Positions 35,900-47,373 of a stretch of 64,000 nucleotides of DNA are shown here, piece by piece. The stretch's first letter is position 1, and the number at the start of each line of letters is the position of its first letter. The stretch is from Reutealis trisperma (Eukaryota > Streptophyta > Magnoliopsida > Malpighiales > Euphorbiaceae): the NCBI GenBank assembly GCA_947687605.1, contig CANTUT010000334.1, positions 1-64,000 of the forward strand. Direction: 5' to 3'. The notes under the pieces are model-generated. The model was not told where the DNA came from. It ran no database searches and saw only the letters and a program-made list of their open reading frames with translations. The translations under genes and the position numbers were made by a program.

Positions 35900-37502
35900 A
35901 CTGGATCATAAGGGTGCAAAATTAAGGGTTCACAACAGCACCCTCGTCAGAATTGGCTTTAAGCAAAAAGCAATTCTAATGGCAGTGAACCTAAGGATGA
36001 TGGATGGGAAAGGAACCATAAAGATGTTTAAGTGATTGTTACTAAACATATAAGGGTCAAAATGGTGGATTTAAAATAAAAGAGGCAAAAAAAGGAACCA
36101 TATGGATGCCTAGGTGATCATTACTAGACATTTATAAGTGAAGTGATCCTAAGGCTATCTTGGGATGGTATGATAAATTTTGAAAGAGAAATCTAACCCT
36201 ATGCTAGGTTGATGATCCTAAGGCTATCTTAAAATGCTCTGAAAATTTTGAAAGATAAACATAACCCTATGTTAGGTTGATGATCCTAAGGCTATCCTAA
36301 GATGTCTGAAAAGTTTAAAAGAGAAACCTAACCCTATGTTAGGTTAATGATCCTAAGGCTGTCTTAGGATGGTTTGAGAAAGGGAATACCGAATTGAGAT
36401 TTAAGGTATAAAGCCTAAGGCTATTCTAGGATGAGTCTGATGTTAGTGGTTTAGGAATTCAGACTGATGATTTGTCAGATTAATGGTCTATCTTGCTTTA
36501 AGAATTTGGATTAATTATCCTTCTTGACTCAGATTGGTGACATATCTTGCTTCAAGCATTTGGATTGATGATACTTTTTAAGGTAGCGGTTGGGCCAAAG
36601 TTGTCAAATTTAAAGATAACAGGTTGATTTTGAAGTTAATCGGCCATGGTTATTAGGCTTAAAGATAGTGGGTTTGATTTTAAACAAGGGGTAAGATCAA
36701 AATAATGGTTATGGTATGGAGAACCTAAGGTGTCCAGGCCTTTCTTTTTTCTTAGATAAGGGTAGGGGCTATAGGTTAGGCTTATGGTTATGTAACAGGT
36801 TTCTAGTGTTGGATATGGGTTTAAGGTTATAGGTTTATGGCTTAAGGTCCAAAGGTTTAAGGAGGTTTCGGTTTACATTTAAGGTGTGAGGTTCGGGTGT
36901 TTGGTGTTTAGGGTAAAGCTAAGGTGAGTTGTTTAAGGTATGTGCTGAAGGTGATGGTGTTTAAGATAAGGCTAGGGCAAGGTGTTTAAATGAAGGTAAG
37001 AATGTTTGACCCTTCTTTGGTTCAAGGTTTGACCTAGACTTGAGATGAATGCATGTTTTATTATACAATGCATGGGAAAAATGTTTCATGAGAATGCAAA
37101 GATGCAAGGTTTTAATTATGGTACATACAACCTAAGGTCAATATCTATGTTCATTATATGAAAGGGTAAGGGTGGCTCGGTTTAGGTACCAGTCACACTA
37201 GAAAGCAATATACCTAAACACATATAAGTTAAGGAGTCTCACATAGGTCTAATAGTACGTGCATGCTCATTACACCTTTGAAAGGATCAAAGAATTCATA
37301 TAGGGGTGGATGATTTTACTATCGGTGAATAGACCCAAAAAGGGTTATCCACTAAATGCTACTCACTACCCATTATTTTCCTAAAAGTAGGTTGAATAAC
37401 AAAGAGTCTATGTAAGTGATGCATACAAAGTCACGATCATATTAAAATTCCAAACTCTTTTTAAATCAATTAGTAATCCACTTATTTCTTTTAAAATAAT
37501 TA
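35900..37502 (-). other. Left LTR remainder and interior of the Ogre/Tat-like element
   Basis: The first 35 bp finish the left LTR (GGGTTCACA at 35926-35934). The rest is non-coding interior. It holds three and a half tandem units of about 68 bp at 36145-36390 and then degenerate GGTTTAAGG-like sequence to about 36990. No polymerase or gag motif was recognised on either strand, so the element was non-autonomous or internally deleted. Confidence 0.6.
36145..36390 (+). repeat. Tandem repeat of about 68 bp, 3.5 units
   Basis: Each unit begins GATCCTAAGGCTATCTT and contains TAACCCTATGTTAGGTT. Units start at 36145, 36214, 36282 and 36349 (periods 69, 68 and 67 bp). The TAACCCTATG/TTAGGTT part is itself a small inverted repeat. 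Confidence 0.85.
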
Positions 37503-37520
37503 TTTCCAGTGGAGTCGCCA
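37503..37520 (-). other. Primer-binding site (tRNA-Arg type, minus strand)
   Basis: On the minus strand it reads TGGCGACTCCACTGGAAA. Ogre/Tat-type elements use a site close to TGGCGACTCCGCTGGGGA. It starts four bases after the LTR end, so the element reads right to left. Confidence 0.65.
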
Positions 37521-37524
37521 GCTA

Positions 37525-39087
37525 TGAGGCCTCGCTTAAGCATCAGTTCGATCCGCTAAGTAGGATTAAAATGCTCATTTGGGTTTGAACTCACGATAGA
37601 ACCCTTGAGTTCAGATAAATTGATTTTGAAAAGAGTCACCACCTTAATTTTATTTTATTTGGGAAAAAAATTAAGGGAAAATGCCAAATTGACTCTAATT
37701 AGTATCCCAAAAGAAAAGATCACTAGCCTTGAAACCAAAGAGGATTTAGGGACTAGGTTTTCGATTTATTTTAACAAAGGTAGTTTCGCAATTTTAATAC
37801 AAAATAACTTAAAATAAATTTCATGAATAGAAATAAGGGTGATGCTTGAGCAATAATATTCGTGCAATGCATGACAGTTATAAAGCGATAAAAAAAATAC
37901 AATCTACTTAAGAACTATTACAAACCAAAATGGATTAAAAATAAATAAAAGAGATGATCTTTTCTCTAGCTCTTATGGGTAAAATGAAAAGCACACATTC
38001 TTTAATTAATAACAAAAATCCACAAATCAAAAAGAGATTAGCACAAAAGAAACAACATAATTATAAAAATAAAATAAATAAAATAGAAATAGAAATAGAA
38101 ATAATCTCATTAAAAAAATGAAGGAAAAGGGAAAATTATTTTAAAAAATATTTTGGAGTTGATACCTAAAAGGCTGGAAAAGATTAATTTGATTTGTTAA
38201 TTTAATTTAGATTTAAAATTAATAAGATTAGATCTTTTCAATTTTAGACCTAAGGAAAGATAGAAAAGAGAATTCTAGATCTGATTTAAGAAATATCAAA
38301 AGAAGTAATTATACCTTAGTTTTGCACTTTCTTCGTATGAAAGGGGCAAGCCTTACACCATATATGAGCTCCACCTTGGATCGCGATCTAATGAGATGAA
38401 CTTTGCACAAAAAGAGTTAAATAAATAGAGAAACCAAGAAATAATAATTGAAAATCAAAATTAAACCTAGAAGTTAGATATGAAATTATAGAAAAGAGAT
38501 TTTTTTTTATTTTTGAAAATTGACTAAACTTTTAGCTTAAATCTGACAAAAAAAATTATAGATTTTTCATATCTAAAATTTGTTTGAAATTTGTTGTTTG
38601 AAATGACTAGAAGTGGACCCTAATTATAGGAAAAATTTGAATGGAAGTTAAGAAAAAGGAGGTGTCCCCTGCTAATGTCGGCGGCACTACTAAGGTGCCA
38701 GTAGGCAAGCGGCACTAAACTGGATAGCATGTTTTTGGACTGCCTCACATGGTGGCATGACAAATGTGCCGCTCAGTCAAGTGGCACCAAAGTCGTGCCA
38801 CTTGGCTCCCACGAGTACTTGGATCTCAACTTGACTTGTTTTGGCCCATTTTAGGCCATTTCTAATCCAATTTGAGTTCAGTTTGATTTTATGATTTCAT
38901 AATTGAGTGCTAATCATCTAGAGGTGCAAATTTTGAGGAAATCCATTTTTTCAATAGGGCAATGCACCATTCACCCCTGCCTGCTAACCAGCTAGCAGGA
39001 TCGCTGTACTAGCTTTGCGTAGCACACTAATCTTAGTTGGTGTCAAGCTGTGATTGGATCACAAAGGTACAAAATTAAGATTTCACA
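37525..39087 (-). repeat. Right (5') LTR of the Ogre/Tat-like element
   Basis: It reads TGAGGCCTCGCTTAAG to AGATTTCACA on the plus strand, 1,563 bp. It aligns with 18202-19665 plus 35900-35934. It carries no coding capacity. Confidence 0.8.
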
Positions 39088-39088
39088 T

Positions 39089-39274
39089 AAAGTTGTAGCT
39101 TATTAATTTTATATTGTTGAGTATGAAAAACTTTTGGTACCAGGCCTTTATATTACCCAAGTCTGTGATTCATGATGTAGAATGTATCTGCAGAAATATG
39201 GAAAGAAGTTGCAAAATATAAACATAGGTGCATGGTATCAAGGAAAGATATTTGTTTCAAAAAAAAAAGGAGGA
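39089..39274 (+). pseudogene. LINE reverse transcriptase, part 2
   Basis: The frame continues from FLSYA at 18185 with L-stop-LINFILL and FWYQAFILPKSVIHDVECIC, the conserved region after RT in plant LINEs. The stop is a TAG at a position normally glutamine. The piece ends in KKKGG, where the solo LTR at 39275 cuts in. Confidence 0.85.
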
Positions 39275-42200
39275 TGTAACAACCCACACCCACCCTAAGA
39301 GTTTTCATGATCATTTACTTGAGTTTAGAGCTATTAAGACTAAATATGTGCTTTTATAGAAATTTATGTGCTATGTGATTGATGAGTATGTGGCATGTTA
39401 AATTAATTTTAATATGCATAATATGGGTTATTATTGTGAGATAAATAATTTATATGATGTGTATTAGCATAAAACAAATTATTTTATATAAAATGAATTT
39501 TCATGCAAAAAGGCAATTTTTAAGCTTAAAATAATTTTATGAGTATTTTAAAATAATTTTTAAATAAATATTTTGGGGAAAATTTTAAATAATAAGAAAA
39601 ATATTTTTATTTTAATTACCTATAATCATCCCCAAAAATAATTAAAAAGCCTAAATATCCAAAAGCCCACTACACCAAAACACTCCTAACCTAGCTCATT
39701 AAGAGTAATCTTGGAAATTGTCCAAAACCCTACATATATATTATGAAAATTTGGCCAGCCCTTCATTCCAGCAGCCACCATTCAGTTATTTCATTATTTT
39801 GATAGAAAAATTCTCTCAAAATATTCTCTCTACCGAAATTCACAAAATACCTTCAAACTTTGTGATTTCGCTATCATTTTGTAAGTTTTTCCTTCCTTTC
39901 AATTTGTTATTGGATTCTTATGAAACTAATCATGGGAAAAATATTTTGAACTGAATATTTACTAATTTTGATTGATAAAATTTGGCCTAGGTGAATCCTT
40001 GAGAGAGAAATCAATTTTTCTACTAAAAACACTAACCTCTCTACGTGATTTCTCCAAAGGTGAATCCTACAACTCAAAATTGAAATTTTCATGCATAAAC
40101 ACTATAGGGGGGAAATTTCTGCATATTTGTATTCTAAATGGATTTTTGATGTATTTAGATGAAAAATATTAAATTAAATCATATTTTTGCATATTACTGT
40201 AATGACCGAAAAGTTTCAGAAAATAAGGAAATTCAAGGTTTTCATCCTAGAACTTGAAAGTTGGAAAATTTCATGATTATATAGTAGTATGGCTGCCAAT
40301 TTGCGTATGGTGGGATTCTAGATTGATAATTGTTATGTTTGGATGGGAAATAATGATTTAAAACATGTGTTTACATATTACTGTAATGAACGAAAAGCGC
40401 AGAAATGAAGAAAAACTCATGACTTTCACTCTAGACCCTAAACTTAGAATTTTCATGCATGAGAAATACCTATGGCTACTAATTTGTGTGTATTGATGTT
40501 CTAAACTGATATTTGTTGTGATTGAATGCAAAATAATGGTTTGAATCACATGTTTACATATTATTGTAATGACCGAAAAGTACCGGAAATAAGAAAACTC
40601 GTGATTTTTCATCCTAAAACCTAAAGTTGGAAGAGTTCATGCATATGGACATCTATGGATGCTAATTTATAGGGATTCATGTTCTAAAATGACTTTTGTT
40701 TTGATTACATGAAAAAAATCTTAGTTCAAACCATATTTCTACATATTACTGTAATAGATGGAAAGTGCGAAAAGTAAGAAAATTCAAATTTTCTCTTTAA
40801 TGGGATATTCGACCTACATTGGGATTCTTATCCCAATACCTATAATTTTTATGCAATGTATTTTAATGATTATTGACATGTAAGTATGAATGATAAATGG
40901 TTAAATTGCATGTTGGTTGAAGGAATGACTCTCGACAAGGCTAGAGGTAATTTAGTATACTTAAAGTATCTTAACCTTACATTGTGATTAAAATGTGAAT
41001 ATGATTGGGTAATATGGAAATAGGATTTATGATGAGTTAATAATTAATTAATGATCTTGAATTGATGAAGAGATTGATTGAATGAATTGGTCATAAGAGA
41101 TGAGCATGACACTTGAAAGGCTATTGATAAGTTGACATGTATGGAAGTGTTAAGTGTACTAAAAAGATTATTAAAGTGAATTGGCATTAAGATCATGACA
41201 TTGTGTTTGACTTGAGAAATGTATTGATATGAGTTATGATGTGATTTCATGCGAGCCTATAAAGGCTAAATGTGCAAGAATTTTAAAATCAATATGTTAT
41301 GTGCAAGTGATAAGTGCACATTTATGTGCAACTCTAAGTGTATGTAAATGTTATATGTGTTGGGGTAGTTATGGGATAGGATAGCATGATGATTAAATGA
41401 ATAATAGGTATTGAATTAAATATTATATTAGAACTTGAGGAGTTTTAGAGGTTCAAGGGCTATGAGTACTAGGAGCAAAGAAACCACAAGGTGAGTAAAC
41501 ATTATGTTTCAAGTTACAAGTGTAAGCTATCATATTTTGTGAACCTTTGATATCTTGAAATCTAAGTTCCTTTCTATTTTAATAATTTCTTTATAAACTT
41601 AGGTTGCTAAAGGACAATTGGTCTAAAACCATTTTTTATTATCCTATGATAATACCCTTATGATATTTGCCCTAACTTATATTCTTTTTGGAACTATACT
41701 ATTGTTCATCTTTTGTTAAATAAGCTAAACTTCTATTGCTATTATGTTACCTATGATTGTATCCTTAAATGCTAATGTTACCTCTATATATTATGAATTA
41801 TGTTATGAGTTATGTGTGAATATGGCAACAGTCTTCACTTTACATGTTATGAGTTATGTGTGAATATGGCAGTAGCCTTCACTTTACATGTTATGAGTTA
41901 TGTGTGTACAAGGCAGCAGCTTTCACTCTATATTAAGTTACAAGTTAACAAGGCAGCAGCCTTCACTCTATATTATGTTACGAGTGGACAAGGCAGCAGC
42001 CTTCACTCTATATTATGTTACGAGCAGATAAGGCAGCAACCTCCACTCTATATGTTATGAGTTATAAGCTAATATCTACAAATCTAGTTAAATTACAAGC
42101 CATTAACTGTGAATCATAAATTATGAACTATGAGCTATGAAACCTTCTAAGTGATATATGTTATTGTATAAGTCATATTGTTTACTCATCGAGATCATCT

Positions 42201-42615
42201 ATCTCACTCTTTTTTTTCCTCATGTGGTTCCAGGTCAGTATTATGAGGAGGTAAGGTGATCACTCAAGCTACCTACTCCACTTAGGAAATTCCCTTGTCA
42301 AAGTTATAATAATACATGCTATGATGAGTCCTTAGGCGCTTCGAGAGTTATTATGGGGATTTTATTTTAGAATATCATGTTAGTGACTTTGTTTGAAGTC
42401 TTTTCATTATTTTCTTATGGATTGTATTAAAGTATATCTTTAGCTTCCGCAACTTAAGGTTTTTACTTTATAAAATGTTTTATTAAGTTAATGTATGAGG
42501 TTCGATATGATCCTAGGCAATATTTGAATATGTATGAGTGGGTTCTACAGGCATGAGTGACTTTATGTCTCCCCATATTCTAGGACTGTCATGTCTCTGA
42601 AATTTGGATGTGACA
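39275..42615 (+). mobile_element. Solo Tekay-type LTR inside the LINE (copy C)
   Basis: It begins TGTAACAACCCACACC and ends GGATGTGACA, 3,341 bp, the same family as copies A, B and D. The flanks GAGGA and AGGGA are only partly alike, so the target duplication is decayed. LINE coding sequence lies on both sides (KKKGG before, GLGIKDILN after), which rules out an adjoining retrotransposon body. It has four 183-bp units (anchors 40190, 40374, 40557, 40742) and a private minisatellite near 41800. Confidence 0.9.
41802..42066 (+). repeat. Minisatellite of 40-47 bp, six units
   Basis: Units begin GTTATGAGTTATGTGTG or GTTACGAGTGGACAAG and share AAGGCAGCAGCCTTCACTC. Starts are at 41802, 41846, 41890, 41937, 41977, 42017 and a partial at 42054. 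The matching place in the other LTR copies (near 3700 and 10975) has a single unit. Confidence 0.85.
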
Positions 42616-43690
42616 AGGGACTAGGTATTAAAGATATTCTTAATTAGAATAAGGCTGCAGTAACTAAGAATGAATGGGAGTTGGTGGTATGCATGTACGG
42701 GAGCTAGTGGCCATCAAGTAATTGTTATAGGCTAAATGGGTTAGTTATAATAAATTAAAGTTCCTAATTTTTTTGGGGACTGACTAAACCACTTAAGTCA
42801 AGTTAGTGTTAGGGGAATCTGCTCAAACTTAGGCCTAAAATAAAACCTTGTTTTGGCTATTCTCTTGGACAAGGGGACTTTTCCTTTTGGTATGACCCTT
42901 GGTTACAAGGGAGTTTAGTTGTTGATAGATTCCCTTTAGTGTTTATGTTAGATGTTGATTTACACAGACAAACAAAAATGAAGGAGGTATGGGTCCATAA
43001 TGCATGGAAGCTTCCTGATCCATTAAATGAGGAAACTACTTAAGCTTGGGATTATATCCAGTAGAATGAGAAACTATATTCCAATAAGGATGATGTAATT
43101 TCAGGGAAAATTTCATCTTCAGGCCAATTTTCTATCAGTAGTGCTCAAACCTTCTTCCAAGGTACCAAACCTACTATTTCATAGTGGTATGTGTTATGGG
43201 GGGTATAATCACATTCCAAGACATAGTTTTATTGCTTGGTTGGCCATTAAAAATAAACTTCAGCTAAAAAAAAATTGAAGAATTGGGATATAACTAAGGA
43301 TGATCTTTGTGTGTTTTATCACAATGAGAGTGAATATGTTGATCATTTGTTCTTTCAATGTCCTGTTATTGTTGCCATATGGGACAAAGTTCTTGATGCT
43401 TGCTTATATAATAGGAATGCTTTAAGTTGGAGGTGAGAATGGAATTGGTGTAGTAGGAAAGCAAGAGGAAAAAGTGTTATTAGCCAAGTTTGAAGGATAG
43501 CTTTTGTTGCTGCTTTATATTTTGTTTAGTAGGTCAGAAACCTGATTATTTTTGAACATTCTACCACTGCGGTTACTGCCATTCTTAGGAAAATCAAGTG
43601 TATTGTTCCAATGAAAATGTACTCTAAAAGAAGTACTAGTGTAATGTTTATAGAGTTGTATAGAAAATGGCCAATGTTGAGCTGAGTTTT
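42616..43690 (+). pseudogene. LINE C-terminal region with zinc-binding RT domain
   Basis: The frame resumes with GLGIKDILN, stop, NKAAVTK, typical of the post-RT segment, then FSFWYDPWLQGSLVVDRFPL near 42885. The zinc-binding RT domain is at 43230-43400 (LKNWDITKDDLCVFYHNESE, then DHLFFQCPV), although the second cysteine of the usual C-x2-C has become tyrosine or histidine. It ends near 43685. Stops such as TAG for tryptophan mark decay. Confidence 0.85.
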
Positions 43691-43770
43691 AGTTTTGCTT
43701 GTTTTGTTTTCTTTGGTTGTACAATTTCTTGAATTTGCAATAAGATCTCTTTAGTGATTTTTTACCAAAA

Positions 43771-43813
43771 TAACAACAACAACAACAACAACAATAACAA
43801 TAATAATAATAAA
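43771..43813 (+). repeat. LINE 3' simple-repeat tail (AAC)n(AAT)n
   Basis: About 43 bp of AAC and AAT triplets follow a 3' untranslated segment with AATAAGATC at 43738. An A-rich tail of this kind is what target-primed reverse transcription leaves, so it marks the LINE 3' end. Confidence 0.75.
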
Positions 43814-44700
43814 GCTATTTACGACCCTATTAATCAAAATATTCATGAGCCTGTTTACGAGCATGTTTATTAATTTATAATTGAGCTACTTACGAGTCTA
43901 ATTAAGTCAAGTTTAATTTTGCTCAAACTCGCCTTTTTTTTGTTAGAAAAATGAATGAAAAATTGAATAGATTTAATAATTTTTTTTTTGAAACATTCCT
44001 ATTAATGATGGATATATGCATATGTAACTTTCACATTTATGGGTAAAATATTTAATATTTGTATGCGCATTTTAGCCTTTTTGATTCCTATGTAAGGAGG
44101 CCTTTTTCATTCTTGAAAACACACCAAAAAGATTTTGCTCTTTAGTTTTCTCTTAAAAACTCTTTAGTATTCTTAGAGAATTCTCAAGTTTCAAAGTTTT
44201 TCAATTGGTGATAAAGTTAGCACAATTCTAGTTCATGGAGAAGTAATTTTGTGGTGATCAAAATTACTTGGTTGTCGTTGTATCTTGGGAGACAGACGTC
44301 AAATCAATTCTCAAGTACCAACTGTGAGGAATGAATTTGTTTTAAGGAAACTATGTGTAACACATGTCTCAATTTACATTTCTTATTCCTTATATTATTT
44401 TTGTGTCATTGTAATTTTATTTATAAATATGATTTTGGACTGTATTTCAGTTATAGTTTACCACTTGACTAACAATTTACTCATCGAGTCTTAAAGTTAG
44501 GCTCAAGTTTCGCTCATTGATAATATGAATTGAATGCAAATGAGAATTTTTATCAAGCCAAATACTGAGTCGTTTATGAACAGTTTGACTCATTTACATT
44601 CCAAATAAAAAAAAGTAGAAATCTCTCCTTATTTTTCACCTCTATCTTTATTTCTCCCTTATTTTGCCCATTTCAAACATAAGGTAAATTTTGTTTTTTA
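43814..44700. other. Repeat-like spacer, unclassified
   Basis: Segments at 43825-43930 and 44500-44605 share a GAGC/TTTACGAGC/GACTC flavour, as if one old repeat had been split. The middle part has LTR-like features, including a CTATGTAAGGAGGCC to ACACACC stretch near 44090-44130. No clear TG/CA ends or target duplication could be fixed, and no gene is seen. Confidence 0.3.
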
Positions 44701-44704
44701 CATC

Positions 44705-44707
<3 letters not shown>

Positions 44708-44735
<28 letters not shown>
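44708..44735 (+). repeat. (GA)n microsatellite
   Basis: Fourteen or so AG dinucleotides in a row, followed by TAGTTGCC. Confidence 0.9.
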
Positions 44736-44739
<4 letters not shown>

Positions 44740-45674
44740 TTGCCACTTTAGGTGGTAAGCTAAAATCTGGAGATGCAGGAAGCATTTTCGTTTACGTAAA
44801 ATAGGGGGAAAAACAAAAGGATAACGACTATTTTAAGCTGACATAGCAGTCCAATCTTCATCTTAACAATTAGAAAAATGGCAAAAAGTTAAAACTTCTT
44901 TATGGGATCCTAATCTCATAAAACCAACAATCATCTATTAATATTTTAGATAGATTATAGATTAACTTAATAAGCTTATATCATTGGCACAAAAAAAAAC
45001 TTATATAAATAAACTAGTGTTTGATAAAATAAAATAAAATAAGAATAGAATCCCTTATTGTATCATTTCATATTTCAAATTAAATAAATTTATCATTTTA
45101 AATGAATTTCAAGTTAATTGAGATTTTTAAGTGATATGTAAATAAATAATTTAAAATAAATAAGTATTAAAAATTTTAATTAATTTTGAGTGTTAATATA
45201 TGTAAGAAATCTACGACTATGTTTTTTTTTAGTGAATAGAAAAGCGAGAGGATGTGAATTTTATAAATAATGTATTTAGACACTATTTTATATAAAATTT
45301 GTATCCCTTGACTTTTCTATCATTTTGGACAAACATAACCTACAATTAATTACTTACTCTTTACCAATTAAAATTAAATTAACTATTTATTAATGACTAT
45401 GAATTACTTAATATTAAGGAGGTGAAATGAATGTTGATCTATTGCCAATTTATACATATATTAATCACTATATTATATATAAGTAGATGTGACTTAGGCC
45501 TTAGACCATAATTTATAAAAAAAATTACAAATCGAACTTGTTGAATCTTTGAAAAAAAACAATTTTTCAAATTCGGATTCTATTTATGAGTATAATTAAA
45601 ACTTAAAGATAAATAAATATTTCCTCCATTTCCTTATATAAGGAGTACAAAAAATTTCACTAGAATTAAAAAAT
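44736..45674. other. AT-rich spacer, no gene seen
   Basis: No frame with recognisable domains, no tRNA-like fold and no clear repeat boundary. It ends at the target site of the copia element. Confidence 0.6.
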
Positions 45675-45899
45675 TGTTATAATATAATATATTATAAAAT
45701 TTGATTGATATCTTTCCATATTCATGAATATTATAGTTTCCATATTAGTATTGATTATATTTTCTTATTAGAAAAACTTCCTATTTATTTCTCTTCTATA
45801 CTCTATATAAAAAGTCTAATACTATTGAATGGATGATTGAGAAAACTATTCTCTTCTCTATATTCTTTACTCTTGTTCTTCTCTATTATATTTATAACA
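45675..45899 (+). repeat. Copia 5' LTR
   Basis: TGTTATAATATAATAT to TTTATAACA, 225 bp. A TCTATATAAAAAG element at about 45803 is a plausible TATA box. After it comes CGTTATCAGCACGAATCG, the primer-site position. Confidence 0.9.
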
Positions 45900-45920
45900 C
45901 GTTATCAGCACGAATCGTTT
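45900..45920 (+). other. Primer-site region of the copia element
   Basis: CGTTATCAGCACGAATCG follows the 5' LTR directly. This sequence stands at the same position in other plant copia families that I recall, but I cannot match it to a specific tRNA from here. Confidence 0.45.
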
Positions 45921-46156
45921 TACAATATTGTTCATAATTTTGGATAGCTTGTGGTTTGCTATAACCCAACTAAGGCGAAAAATTTGAAGAAATAATATTC
46001 AAGATTTATGGTAAATAATTTTTGTGTAATTAATTCTATTATTATTAATATTTATGTATCAAATACATTTTTTTTAAGAAAAAAAAACTTTTGAAGGGAT
46101 TATACCAAATTATATACAAATAGCAAATTTTTTTTTTTTGAAGAAAATACCAAATC

Positions 46157-46212
46157 GTTTTTATTTTTGTTTTTGTTTTTGTTTTTGTTTTTGTTTTTGT
46201 TTTTGTTTTTTT
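46157..46212 (+). repeat. (TTTTTG)n microsatellite
   Basis: About eight to nine TTTTTG units in the copia leader. On the minus strand it gives a meaningless lysine/threonine repeat frame. Confidence 0.9.
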
Positions 46213-46369
46213 TATTAGGTAAATTGCCAATATTTTAAACAAATTGTTTATTGTCAATATTTCTTTCTTAAACAAATTGTTCACCAAATCATTTATTGCC
46301 AATATTGTTTATCAAATCATTTATTATGATAAAATTCATTACCAAATCTTTTTTTTTTTTTAATTCTAG

Positions 46370-46755
46370 TTTATGAAGAACTAACATTATATTTTATATT
46401 TTAGTTCCTGAAGAACTAGTATTATTTATTGTTCTTAAAAAATTAATTAAATAAATAACTAAGCTATGAGTTCCTAAAGAACTAGTATTATATTTTAAAT
46501 TCTAATTCATGAAGAACTAGTATTATTTATAGTTCCTGAATAACTAATTAAATAAATAACTAAGTTATGAGTTCCTAAAAAACTAATAATAATTATAATT
46601 TCTGAAGAATTAATATTCTTTACAGTTCTTGAAGAACTAATATTCTCTAAAGTTTCTGAAGAACTGATATTCTATATAGTTCCTAAAAAACTAATCAAAA
46701 TAAACAAATATAAATTCATTAAAGAATTATTTAATGTTCCTGAAGAAGTAAATGC
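46370..46755 (+). promoter_or_regulatory. Array of TTCCTGAAGAACTA-type motifs
   Basis: About a dozen degenerate copies of GTTCCTGAAGAACTA occur between the copia primer site and gag, about 28-40 bp apart. At least five keep the dyad TTCnnGAA (near 46405, 46502, 46532, 46623, 46737). That dyad is also the core of plant heat-shock elements, but a regulatory role here is only inferred. The copies may simply be a tandemly grown leader repeat. Confidence 0.45.
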
Positions 46756-47234
46756 ATTGTCTATAAGTCTTTAAAAGACTGATTTTATTATGATCTTATA
46801 TTAGACAATATTAATTGATGGCCCTCGACATCACAAATAAGAATTATTTATCATGGATACTAAATGCTGAAATTTTTGAATTAGTCTTAATTAATTATTT
46901 ATCTTATGAGATTCTCATGTCGTGTTGTCATGGTAGTATAATTTGTTGATGTGAATTGAGAACAGCAAACCAATGTGGCATATTGCCCATTAATTTTGAT
47001 TTTGTTGAATATGAAATTAAGTCTAACAAGATCTGGATTAACTGGTGTCACTTCTTCAGGTATTGAAATATAATATTGCTAAAGATCTTTCATTTTTCCG
47101 AGAACTGTTTGACAGGTTTGATACTCTAATTAATCTTTGTAAGGTGAACTTCTTGTTTGTCATATTTTATCTTCCTTTAACAATTTCAATAGATTACAAA
47201 TTATAACAAATATTTGAAATATTTAATTGGTTAA

Positions 47235-47373
<139 letters not shown>

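Larger units (their letters stand above)
18201..39088 (-). mobile_element. Ogre/Tat-like non-autonomous LTR element, interrupted by Athila
   Basis: Two related LTRs, one split (18202-19665 plus 35900-35934) and one whole (37525-39087), flank a short interior of about 1.6 kb. On the minus strand the right LTR ends GAGGCCTCA and is followed after four bases by TGGCGACTCCACTGGAAA. That resembles the tRNA-Arg primer site known from Ogre/Tat elements, so the element lies on the minus strand. The flanks AAGGT (18196) and AAAGT (39089) are a likely decayed target duplication, each one base outside the TG/CA ends. No polymerase gene is present. Confidence 0.7.
16332..43813 (+). mobile_element. L1-type LINE, split by several insertions
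   Basis: Pieces of one plant L1-clade LINE occur in order at 16332-18200, 39089-39274 and 42616-43813: end of the endonuclease, RT, RT C-terminal part, zinc-binding RT domain and a simple-repeat tail. Insertions between the pieces fall inside recognisable protein motifs, and the reading frame continues after each one when the target duplication is counted once. The upstream part of the LINE (endonuclease start and any ORF1) is absent from the window, probably displaced beyond the chromovirus. Confidence 0.85.

Noticed and set aside
36145..36390. Regularly spaced repeats that could suggest a CRISPR-like array
   Set aside because: Units are contiguous diverged 68-bp tandem repeats without unique spacers, in a plant retroelement.
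36700..36990. GGTTTAAGG/GTTTAGGG-like sequence resembling plant telomere repeat
   Set aside because: The heptamer TTTAGGG appears only singly, spacing is irregular, and it lies within the interior of an LTR element.
39250..39274. A-rich then GGAGGA run read as a polypurine tract before a 3' LTR
   Set aside because: The sequence is LINE coding (KKKGG) and the LINE resumes after the LTR, so the LTR is solo.
46045..46302. Minus-strand frame with a KTKTKT repeat
   Set aside because: It is a by-product of the TTTTTG microsatellite.
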